This document shows positions 1-5,724 of a stretch of DNA of 6,572 bases, piece by piece (positions within the stretch are counted from its first letter, which is position 1; every line of letters begins with the position of its first letter). This DNA is from an uncultured Oribacterium sp. (GTDB lineage Bacteria > Bacillota > Clostridia > Lachnospirales > Lachnospiraceae). A model generated the notes under the pieces. That model ran no database searches and was not told the origin of the DNA. It saw only the letters and a list, made by a program, of their open reading frames with translations. A program made the position numbers and the translations under genes. The stretch spans positions 1 to 6,572 of the forward strand of contig CAAGRO010000152.1 in the NCBI GenBank assembly GCA_900772695.1, read 5' to 3'.

Positions 1-660
1 GCTTCGTGCAGCCGGAGCCGGTGCTGCGGCCTTCGGAGCCGGTGCTGCAGCCTTCGGAGCCTCTGCCGGTGCCTTCTTATCCTTCTTGTCCTTCATCTTC
101 TTCTCAAATACGCTGATGTACTTGAACATGGAAATCACCCATGCGATGAAGATGAGAACGCAGAATACGGTACCCATGCCGACGAGGAGGTTTGCACCTG
201 CATCGGTCATCTGCTCAGCGAGTGAGTAGTGCGGCTCGAAGGTCATCTCCGTCGTCTTGCCGGTCAGCTCATTGAGGCCGAGGGTAAGCTTCAGGGTTCT
301 CTTCTCAAATGTTGAATTAATTTCGATGGAATAGCCATCTTCTGTCTTGGATGCAACTGCATCGTCTACACTGACGAAGGCACCGAGACGATCCTTATCA
401 TTCAGATAATTGGTAAGGCCGTTGTAGGTGATTTCATCCTTTGTCTTGTATGCGGACTTGATCTGAGTCTCGATCTCAGCATCGCTCAGAGTATAGATGC
501 TCTGCTCAGCATACTGCTTTGCCTGCTCCTCAAGTGCGGACTTCACGGATGGGTCGATCGGCTCAACCGTGTCCTTCGATGAGTTTCCGCAAGCTGCCAG
601 TGTAAGAACGGAAAGTGCAAGAGCAAAACAGAGAGCAGCTTTTCTAAACCACTGTTTCAT
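1..660 (-). CDS. Lipoprotein-type OadG (gamma) subunit of a Na+-pumping decarboxylase, 3' end cut by window edge
   Basis: The frame is open from ATG at 660 to the left edge (220 codons, no stop). Residues 1-24 form a lipoprotein signal: MKQWFRK, a hydrophobic stretch, then lipobox LAAC with Cys24. Residues 25-155 are a polar, acidic region predicted outside the membrane. Residues about 156-178 form one transmembrane helix (starts ANLLVGMGTVF), followed by a Lys-rich patch (186-196) and an Ala/Pro/Lys linker. A single helix followed by a charged, Ala/Pro-rich cytoplasmic tail is the pattern of OadG gamma subunits, which anchor the carboxyltransferase to the membrane beta subunit. The start is supported by GAGGAG at 666-671, 5 nt upstream, and it lies 14 nt after the carboxyltransferase stop, so the two genes are very likely co-transcribed. 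Classical OadG subunits are small and lack the lipoprotein ectodomain. Family assignment is inferred from topology, tail and neighbour; the role of the ectodomain is unknown. Confidence 0.8.
   Translation of the reverse strand, partial: MKQWFRKAALCFALALSVLTLAACGNSSKDTVEPIDPSVKSALEEQAKQYAEQSIYTLSDAEIETQIKSAYKTKDEITYNGLTNYLNDKDRLGAFVSVDDAVASKTEDGYSIEINSTFEKRTLKLTLGLNELTGKTTEMTFEPHYSLAEQMTDAGANLLVGMGTVFCVLIFIAWVISMFKYISVFEKKMKDKKDKKAPAEAPKAAAPAPKAAAPAPAARS
14..61. repeat. 21-bp tandem repeat encoding an Ala/Pro/Lys linker
   Basis: Two adjacent 21-bp units (14-34 and 35-55) differ at one base (G28/A49), and a third partial copy continues to 61. On the minus strand they encode a seven-residue repeat of the type APKAAAP in the linker after the OadG membrane helix. 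Such linkers are flexible and change length easily by repeat slippage. The array may be longer in the full gene, since the window ends here. Confidence 0.8.
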
Positions 661-674
661 TCTGTCTCCTCTCA

Positions 675-2030
675 TTAAACGGTGCCACTCTTCTTGTCAG
701 GTCTGTACACGCTCTTGTAGCCGAGCATCTGAAGTGCAGCTGCGATTCTCTGTCTGGTCTCCTCCGGAGCGATGATCTCGTCGACATAGCCGCGCTTTGC
801 AGCAGCGAGTGCCGTGTTCTCGGAAGCGAACTTCTTCTCTGCCTCTGCATCGCCGTCAGCGACCACCTTGGCAGCCTGTGCAGCATCCATAACACCGATC
901 TTTGAGCTGTTAAATGCATAAACCACGTCCGCGCCGAGTGCCTTTGCACCGAAGCTGAGACCTGCGGTACCAAGTGCGTTCTTTACAACCGTGATCATCG
1001 GAACGTCAGCATTTGCATATGCATAAGCAAGCTTGGCAGCAGATGTCGGCATGTGGCTCTCCGTGCACTCTGTATTCTTATAGGATGTCACGTCAACGAC
1101 CGTGATAACCGGAAGGTCATACGCATTGGCGAAGGTAACCAGCTTGGCAGCCTTCTCTGCGCCCTTCCAGGTCAGTGCCTGCTCCTTGTTTGCAACGATC
1201 GCAACGGTCTCGCCGCCGATCTGTGCAAAACCGGTTACAACATCATGGGAATAGCCCTTCTTGGTCTCGATGAATACGCCGTTATCTGCGAGCTGCTGTA
1301 CAGCCTCGTCTGCAGACAGGGTGTCGAAGCCGGTTACGGCACGGTTCAGGTCATCGATGCACTCGTCGAGTACACCGCCGTCCTCACAGTTGCCCGGAAG
1401 TACGGAAACGACCTTACGGATCTGAGCGAAAACCTCATCCTCTGTGCCATCGAAGTCTACGAGGCCATACTCCTCGCGCTTTGCTGCCTTTGCGATCGCG
1501 TCATCCTTGTTACCAAGTACAGCGTCCGGAGCATTGACATATGCCTTTGCGCCCTCTGCCATCAGTACGTAATCCGAAAGACCAGCGAGAACCGTGAGTC
1601 CACCGCCACAGTTTCCGAAGATGGCTGTGATCTGCGGGATCTGACCGCTCGCGAGCGTCTGCTTCTTGTAGATACGGCCGAGACCGAAAAGTGCATCGTT
1701 TGCCTCCTCGAGACGAACGCCGGTGCAGTCGAGCAGTGCGATGACCGGAGCCTGATTCTTCATGGCCATAGAATAGATGCTGGCGATCTTTCTCGCGTGC
1801 ATCTCACCGATGGAACCGCCCAGAACAGCCGCGTCCTGTGCATATACATACACGAGGTTGCCGTCGATGGTTCCATAACCGGTAACAACACCGTCAGATG
1901 GTGCCTTCTTCTCAGCCATGTTAAAGTCTGTTGATCTTGCTTCTACAAGACGGCCAACTTCAACGAAGCTGAATTCATCGAGCAGTGACTGAATTCTCGT
2001 CAGAGCGGATGATGTTGACTGATTATCCAT
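675..2030 (-). CDS. Biotin-dependent acyl-CoA carboxyltransferase / decarboxylase alpha subunit (MmdA-like)
   Basis: This 451-residue soluble protein has the two-lobed carboxyl transferase fold (PF01039 type). The N-lobe spans about residues 15-230; its stretch DGVVTGYGTIDGNLVYVYAQD (46-66), then GGSIGEMHARKI (71-82) and TLASGQIPQI (125-134), matches methylmalonyl-CoA, propionyl-CoA and glutaconyl-CoA carboxyltransferases. The C-lobe spans about 260-445, with GFAQIGGETVAIVAN (267-281), a KAAKL helix and ALGADVVYAF (364-373). In this family the enzyme moves CO2 from the acyl-CoA to biotin; in decarboxylase complexes the carboxybiotin then drives Na+ export. The OadG gene 14 nt downstream supports the decarboxylase role over a carboxylase. 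The protein is shorter than typical members (about 510 residues), chiefly at the N-terminus, and several signature motifs differ (DCTGVR at 101-106, GNCGGG at 139-144, VDVTSYKN at 312-319), so I do not assign the substrate. The ATG at 2030 is supported by GGAGG at 2038-2042, 7 nt upstream. Confidence 0.87.
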   Translation of the reverse strand: MDNQSTSSALTRIQSLLDEFSFVEVGRLVEARSTDFNMAEKKAPSDGVVTGYGTIDGNLVYVYAQDAAVLGGSIGEMHARKIASIYSMAMKNQAPVIALLDCTGVRLEEANDALFGLGRIYKKQTLASGQIPQITAIFGNCGGGLTVLAGLSDYVLMAEGAKAYVNAPDAVLGNKDDAIAKAAKREEYGLVDFDGTEDEVFAQIRKVVSVLPGNCEDGGVLDECIDDLNRAVTGFDTLSADEAVQQLADNGVFIETKKGYSHDVVTGFAQIGGETVAIVANKEQALTWKGAEKAAKLVTFANAYDLPVITVVDVTSYKNTECTESHMPTSAAKLAYAYANADVPMITVVKNALGTAGLSFGAKALGADVVYAFNSSKIGVMDAAQAAKVVADGDAEAEKKFASENTALAAAKRGYVDEIIAPEETRQRIAAALQMLGYKSVYRPDKKSGTV

Positions 2031-2090
2031 TTTTTATCCTCCATTTCGTATCTAAACAAAGGGAAAAAATCCCCGGTTTATGACGTTTAT

Positions 2091-2119
2091 ATTGTATATG
2101 AAGCACATTTATAATTCAA
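2091..2119 (-). promoter_or_regulatory. Sigma-A promoter of the carboxyltransferase-OadG operon
   Basis: On the minus strand, TTGAAT (2114-2119) and TACAAT (2091-2096) are separated by exactly 17 bp. The -10 matches consensus at 5 of 6 positions and the -35 at 4 of 6. The predicted start near 2084 gives a leader of about 54 nt before the ATG at 2030. A 4-bp dyad (ACCC-5-GGGT, 2119-2131) abuts the -35 box and could be part of an operator, but it is too short to assign. Confidence 0.65.
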
Positions 2120-2201
2120 CCCGAAATGGGTGCTTTTTTCAATCTTTGTGAAAGTAATATCAGGTATAATGCTGACATCATAAGCTCGGGAATATAGGGT
2201 T

Positions 2202-2219
2202 TATAAGGATTTGCTTATA
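2202..2219. repeat. Inverted repeat TATAAG-6-CTTATA
   Basis: Perfect 6-bp arms (2202-2207 and 2214-2219) surround a 6-base spacer, about 85 bp upstream of the operon promoter's -35. It could be a regulator site or a weak hairpin in the methyltransferase read-through transcript. In AT-rich intergenic DNA a dyad of this size can also arise by chance. Confidence 0.35.
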
Positions 2220-2345
2220 CAATTTTATCTTTTTACACAGGTTTTCACCGATATTTACAAACGAGTATAGTTTTTTCCTTCCCTGGAATAAAATTAATTT
2301 TCATTTATCATTTCGATAGGCCGATGAACACCCGCCAGAACAGTT

Positions 2346-3731
2346 TCAGACGAAACGAAGTCCCTTCGGGAAATGGTTCTTCACCTGTCCGTTCACGAGC
2401 TTTCCGAGCCCGAGGGCAACGCCGTCTGCACAGACGACGCACCAGCCCTTCCCGCGGACGCCCTCCGGTGCCGTGATCTGCAATCCGCGAAGATACTGTT
2501 CGATGCGCGGATCCGTCGCCGGATAGCTGCAGCGCTCGAGATCAAACTGCCGGAGCCCGGCAGCATCCGCCGGATTCAGTACATGACTCAGCGCGTGGGC
2601 CGGTTCCGTCCGGTTCCGGAGGCTCGTTTCCGACTGGATGCCGGCACGGAGACAGCGCAGTCCGCGGAGCTCCGGCAGCATGGACGGCACGAGATAGACC
2701 TGATCCTTCACCTGCTGCTTTCTGTACTCCTTCTCCTTGAATGGGCGATCCGGTCCCGAAATGCCCGTACCATACTGCGCCTCCAGTGCGGCCAGCGGAT
2801 CGCTGCCCGCCTTTCGGAAGATCGCCATATAGTGTCCCTCTCCCGGCTCCCGGTGCGGCCAGACGCGCTTCTCATAGAGGAGGGTAAGCTCCGGGAAGGA
2901 TGTCAGGAGATAATCCCGAATATCCTCATCCTCTTCCTTTTCGAAGGTACAGGTACTGTAGGCGAGGATACCGCCCGGTGCCAGCATCCGATATGCATTG
3001 GCCGTGATCTCCCGCTGACGCTCCGCACACATACGGACATTCTCCGGCGACCACTCTGCGATTGCCGTCTCGTCCTTCCGAAACATGCCTTCCCCGGAGC
3101 ACGGCGCATCGACGAGCACCCTCGTAAAAAACTCTGGAAAATGATCGGCGATTTTTCCTGTATCCTCGTTCAGTACGGCGGCATTCCGTAAGCCCATGCG
3201 CTCGATGTTTGAGCTCAATGTCCGGGCACGCAGGGCGACATATTCGTTGGAAATCAGGAAGCCGCCGACATCCGCCGACAGCAGATCTGCGGCCTGCGTC
3301 GATTTTCCGCCCGGGCTCGCACAGAGGTCGATTACCCGGTCGAAGGGACGGATCTGCATGTGCTGTACGACCTGCATCGCCTCCGGTCCCTGGATATAGT
3401 AGAGTCCGGCCTCGTGGTAGGGATGCTTTCCAGGACGGATACCGATCGTCGAAAGGCAGCTGTCATCGAGATAGAAGGACGCATACATGGTCTTTCCATG
3501 GAAGGAGATCCTGCTGCTCTCCGGCATCGGCACGAGATGCCAGTCGGAAACGAGCTTCGCGTAATTGATCGCTTCCGGATCCGCGCTCTCCTCGAGCTCC
3601 ATCAGCTTATGAAGATTCAGCCGCAGTCCCCGGACGGTCGGCTTCTCGAAGCTCTCGAGAAATGCGTCATATTCCTCCTCTGAAAGAAGGGCTTTCATGC
3701 GGGTACAGAACTCCGCCGGTAATTGCTTCAT
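2346..3731 (-). CDS. rsmF: RsmB/RsmF (NOL1/NOP2/Sun) family 16S rRNA m5C methyltransferase
   Basis: This 461-residue cytoplasmic SAM-dependent enzyme is expected to methylate cytosine C5 in rRNA. From the chosen start, the SAM-binding motif I is DLCASPGGKSTQ (about 135-146). Motif IV is VDAPCSGEGMF (about 207-217) with Cys211. Motif VI is YSTCTFEKEED (about 258-268) with Cys261. The Cys pair is the known catalytic pair of RNA m5C methyltransferases. GEGHYMAIFRK follows near 297-307. The last 50 or so residues, ending in NHFPKGLRFV, resemble the PUA-like C-terminal domain of Bacillota RsmF-type enzymes. The frame stays open to a TTG at 3758 and an ATG at 3752, but neither has a ribosome site. 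The ATG at 3731 has GAGAGG at 3738-3743 with a 6-nt spacer, so I place the start there. Exact target cytosines cannot be read from sequence. It appears to be a single-gene unit behind a terminator. Confidence 0.92.
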   Translation of the reverse strand: MKQLPAEFCTRMKALLSEEEYDAFLESFEKPTVRGLRLNLHKLMELEESADPEAINYAKLVSDWHLVPMPESSRISFHGKTMYASFYLDDSCLSTIGIRPGKHPYHEAGLYYIQGPEAMQVVQHMQIRPFDRVIDLCASPGGKSTQAADLLSADVGGFLISNEYVALRARTLSSNIERMGLRNAAVLNEDTGKIADHFPEFFTRVLVDAPCSGEGMFRKDETAIAEWSPENVRMCAERQREITANAYRMLAPGGILAYSTCTFEKEEDEDIRDYLLTSFPELTLLYEKRVWPHREPGEGHYMAIFRKAGSDPLAALEAQYGTGISGPDRPFKEKEYRKQQVKDQVYLVPSMLPELRGLRCLRAGIQSETSLRNRTEPAHALSHVLNPADAAGLRQFDLERCSYPATDPRIEQYLRGLQITAPEGVRGKGWCVVCADGVALGLGKLVNGQVKNHFPKGLRFV

Positions 3732-3737
3732 ATATAA

Positions 3738-3743
3738 CCTCTC
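3738..3743 (-). promoter_or_regulatory. Ribosome binding site deciding the methyltransferase start
   Basis: GAGAGG lies 6 nt before the ATG at 3731 on the minus strand. The alternative upstream starts at 3752 and 3758 have no purine-rich site at the right distance, so initiation there would place this site inside the coding region. The family's conserved block also begins after this ATG (KQLPAEF). Confidence 0.65.
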
Positions 3744-3894
3744 ACTTATCATTCGCAAACAGTTTTAACAACCTGTGATGATGGCCGTTCGCCTTTTGAT
3801 CCATTACATGCACGAACACGATTCCATCTCATCCTGATACATGCATCTATATAGACCGTTCGTATTTTAACAGATAAGAGCGATCTTTGTATAT

Positions 3895-3928
3895 AAAAAG
3901 AACGATTCACCTTTCGATGAATCGTTCT
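3895..3928 (-). terminator. Rho-independent terminator of the H1-like gene
   Basis: Perfect 11-bp arms, AGAACGATTCA and TGAATCGTTCT (3899-3909 and 3918-3928), enclose an 8-nt loop. On the minus strand a T-run follows at 3895-3899 (TTTT after the stem), then an AT-rich stretch. It lies 19 nt past the stop codon of the gene at 3948-4403. The opposite strand has no T-run, so it acts in one direction. Confidence 0.88.
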
Positions 3929-3947
3929 CTATCATCTGATCGCTGAA

Positions 3948-4403
3948 TTACAGATTCACTCTGTACTCCGGCTTACCCTCACCATCTACGGTGAAGTATG
4001 CGGCCTGATCGTTTACGTTGATGTAAACATGTACATCCTTGACATCCTTCTTGATCTTTTCAGCCGCCTTCTGTGCGTCTGCAACGATCTTTGCAGGGTC
4101 GAAATCTCTGCCATCGATCTGTAATGTAACAGCTGTCTTCACTTCTGCCTTCGCCGGAGCGGTCTTCTTCTCTGCCGGCTTCTTCTCTTCTGTCTTCTTC
4201 GCTGGAGCTGTCTTCTTTACTGGAGCGGTCTTCTTCGGAGCGGCTTCCTTCTTTGGAGCCTCTTCCTTAACTGCTTCCTTTGCAGGAGCGGCCTTCTTCT
4301 CAGCAGCCTTCGCAGTCTCTGCTACAGCCTTCTTGATCTCAGCGAAAGACTCCTTCAGAGCTGCATCCTTCTTTACTTCTGTAGCCTTTGTCTTCTTCTC
4401 CAT
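3948..4403 (-). CDS. Lys/Ala/Pro-rich H1-like small protein with C-terminal DUF6465-like domain
   Basis: A 151-residue protein in two parts. Residues 1-90 are low-complexity and dominated by Lys, Ala, Glu and Pro, with repeats such as KKTAPVKKTAPAKKT around 57-71, resembling bacterial histone-H1-like tails; residues about 12-38 could form an amphipathic helix. Residues about 88-151 look folded: a strand (VTLQIDGRDF), a helix (KIVADAQKAAEKIKKD), a strand (VHVYINVND), then AAYFTVDGEGKPEYRVNL. That C-terminal pattern matches my memory of DUF6465 proteins of Lachnospiraceae, whose function is unknown. No signal peptide or membrane segment is seen, so it is probably cytoplasmic; nucleic-acid binding is only an inference from the basic tail. 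AAGGAG at 4412-4417, 8 nt before the ATG, supports the start. It has its own consensus promoter and terminator, which predicts abundant, monocistronic expression. Confidence 0.85.
   Translation of the reverse strand: MEKKTKATEVKKDAALKESFAEIKKAVAETAKAAEKKAAPAKEAVKEEAPKKEAAPKKTAPVKKTAPAKKTEEKKPAEKKTAPAKAEVKTAVTLQIDGRDFDPAKIVADAQKAAEKIKKDVKDVHVYINVNDQAAYFTVDGEGKPEYRVNL
4202..4237. repeat. 18-bp tandem repeat in the basic tail
   Basis: Two 18-bp units (4202-4219 and 4220-4237), both starting CTGGAGC, differ at a few bases, and a more diverged copy follows. They encode the hexapeptide-type KKTAPV / KKTAPA repeat of the H1-like tail. Period-18 repeats of this kind allow in-frame changes in tail length between strains. 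Confidence 0.6.
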
Positions 4404-4453
4404 TTGATTATCTCCTTCTAAAATAACTATAAAAAAATATTTAATTTTTAAGA

Positions 4454-4482
4454 ATTATATTTCGTACAACCTCATTTGTCAA
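4454..4482 (-). promoter_or_regulatory. Perfect-consensus sigma-A promoter of the H1-like gene
   Basis: On the minus strand, TTGACA (4477-4482) and TATAAT (4454-4459) are separated by exactly 17 bp: all 12 consensus positions with the optimal spacer. Transcription should start near 4447, giving an AT-rich leader of about 44 nt before the ATG at 4403. No operator-like dyad overlaps it, which suggests strong, largely constitutive expression. Confidence 0.88.
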
Positions 4483-4525
4483 TGTGTTCACAGGGAAGCG
4501 TGTATGAATCACGCCATCCATTCGT

Positions 4526-4557
4526 AAAACTTCGGTCACGATTTCCCGCGACTGAAG
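4526..4557 (-). terminator. Rho-independent terminator after the AI-2E family gene
   Basis: Arms 4530-4540 and 4547-4557 form an 11-bp stem with one A-C mismatch and one G-U pair in the minus-strand RNA, around a 6-nt loop. TTTT (4526-4529) follows directly on the minus strand. It lies about 28 nt past the stop at 4585 and separates the polysaccharide-linked unit from the strong promoter just downstream. Confidence 0.7.
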
Positions 4558-4584
4558 CACTCCTCAGGATACCCAGAGAACCGT

Positions 4585-5724
4585 TTACAGGAAGGAAATC
4601 AGGTCCCGGTAGAGCGCCTGGATCGAGACCGTCATCTTCTTAAACGCGCCATAGCGGTAAAAGCACATAACGAGCATCCCGACCGGGACCGCGAAAATCA
4701 GACCGACGAAGCCATAAAATCGGTAGCCGAGATACATGAAAAGAATCGTCAGGAACGGGGAGAGCCCCATCGTATCCCCCATGATCTTCGGCTGCATAAA
4801 CTGACGCACGATCTGGGTCGCGACATAGATCACGAGGAGCCAGAGCGCCTGCATCAGATTCCCGCTGAAGAGGTCGATCACGATCCATGGCCACATGATG
4901 AAGCCGACACCAAGCATCGGCAGGAAGTCCAGAAACGCGGTCAATGCAGCCAGCGGAATCGCATAGCGCACACGCAGCAGAAGAAAGCCGATCGTCAGCA
5001 CCAGGAAGACGACAAACATGATCTTAAACTGTGCCAGCAGCCAGCCCTGAATGATCTTCCGTATGTCCGCCTTCAGCAGCTCATAGTAGCGGAACAGTTC
5101 CTTCGGAATCCACGCCTTCACCCGCTCGACATAGCGTTCGCCATCCTTGCAGAAGCAGTACGCAGAAAAAATCGTGACGACCGAATATACGAGGACATTC
5201 GGGATCGAGCGAACCGCACCGATGGAGACATTGGCGATCGGCGCAGAGATATTCGTCACGAAGCCGAGCAGCGATTCCTCGATGCTGCTGTTCAGCTTGT
5301 TGAGATCCAGCAGGACGGTACCGCCATCCGCACCCGTGCGCGGCAGATTCTGGGACAGGTGCTGCAGCAGATTCTGGTGGGAAAGCAGGAACTCACGGAG
5401 AAGCTGTGCGAAGTCCCGTACCATATCCGGCAGATCTTCTGCGAAGCCGACGCAGAAGCGGGCAGCTGCACTGATGACGAGATACAGGATCGCGCCGATC
5501 AGTACGAGCATGAAGATGATGATGACGACCGACGCATGCTGCCGTTCCATCAGCTTCGTTTTCGTATTCAGAAAACGAATCAGCGGATTGGCGATCCATG
5601 CGATGACGGCCCCGATGATAAACGGGATAAAAAAGACAAGCAGCTTCGGAACGAAGATGACCACTGCTGCCATCATCAGGATCGGTACCAGGATATTTAA
5701 GATCAGCTGCATATATCGCTTCAT
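4585..5724 (-). CDS. AI-2E family / YtvI-like multi-pass membrane protein
   Basis: This 379-residue protein has the layout of the AI-2E transporter family (PF01594 type). Two N-terminal hydrophobic segments lie at about 7-47 and one at 66-90. An amphipathic extracytoplasmic region (about 91-170) follows, then a helix at 175-192 and a cluster of C-terminal helices (about 232-355). Family-typical blocks are FLDFLPMLGVGFIMWPW (264-280), QPKIMGDTMGLSP (311-323) and GFVGLIFAVPVGM (338-350); these resemble the Bacillus sporulation-linked protein YtvI more than autoinducer exporters. Family members have been linked to autoinducer-2 export, ion/proton antiport and sporulation, so the substrate here cannot be assigned. 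The ATG at 5724 overlaps the upstream polymerase stop (ATGA) and has AAGGAG at 5731-5736, 6 nt upstream, so translation is probably coupled. A terminator follows at 4526-4557. Confidence 0.88.
   Translation of the reverse strand: MKRYMQLILNILVPILMMAAVVIFVPKLLVFFIPFIIGAVIAWIANPLIRFLNTKTKLMERQHASVVIIIFMLVLIGAILYLVISAAARFCVGFAEDLPDMVRDFAQLLREFLLSHQNLLQHLSQNLPRTGADGGTVLLDLNKLNSSIEESLLGFVTNISAPIANVSIGAVRSIPNVLVYSVVTIFSAYCFCKDGERYVERVKAWIPKELFRYYELLKADIRKIIQGWLLAQFKIMFVVFLVLTIGFLLLRVRYAIPLAALTAFLDFLPMLGVGFIMWPWIVIDLFSGNLMQALWLLVIYVATQIVRQFMQPKIMGDTMGLSPFLTILFMYLGYRFYGFVGLIFAVPVGMLVMCFYRYGAFKKMTVSIQALYRDLISFL

Larger units (their letters stand above)
2031..2345. other. 315-bp AT-rich intergenic region with no gene
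   Basis: It separates the methyltransferase stop from the carboxyltransferase start. I find no coding frame of note and no tRNA or known riboswitch pattern. It holds the operon promoter (2091-2119), the dyad next to its -35 (2119-2131), a 6-bp perfect inverted repeat with a 6-nt spacer (2202-2219) and the AT palindrome AAAATTAATTTT (2290-2301). No GC-rich hairpin followed by a T-run is visible just after the methyltransferase stop, so where that transcript ends is unclear. A plus-strand TATAAT at 2165-2170 has no good -35 partner and no gene ahead of it. Confidence 0.6.

Noticed and set aside
1053..1934. Plus-strand open frame of 293 codons
   Set aside because: It lies wholly antisense to the carboxyltransferase, whose protein shows clear family motifs. 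The antisense product is Cys/Leu/Ile-rich without domain features and has no matching ribosome site. It is a codon-bias shadow.
2119..2138. Plus-strand hairpin followed by TTTTTT, resembling a terminator
   Set aside because: The stem is only 4 bp (ACCC/GGGT) and no plus-strand gene precedes it, so a terminator call is not supported.
2290..2301. AAAATTAATTTT palindrome as terminator of the methyltransferase gene
   Set aside because: It contains no G-C pairs and is followed only by ATT on the minus strand, so it would not form a stable terminator hairpin.
2373..3191. Plus-strand open frame of 272 codons
   Set aside because: It is antisense to the rRNA methyltransferase, with an Arg/Leu-rich composition and no recognisable motif; a GC-rich shadow frame.
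4039..4407. Plus-strand frame encoding a Phe/Ala-rich, seemingly membrane-spanning protein
   Set aside because: It is the reverse complement of the Lys/Ala/Glu-rich repeats of the H1-like gene (AAG read as CTT, in frame as TTC), so the hydrophobic look is an artefact.
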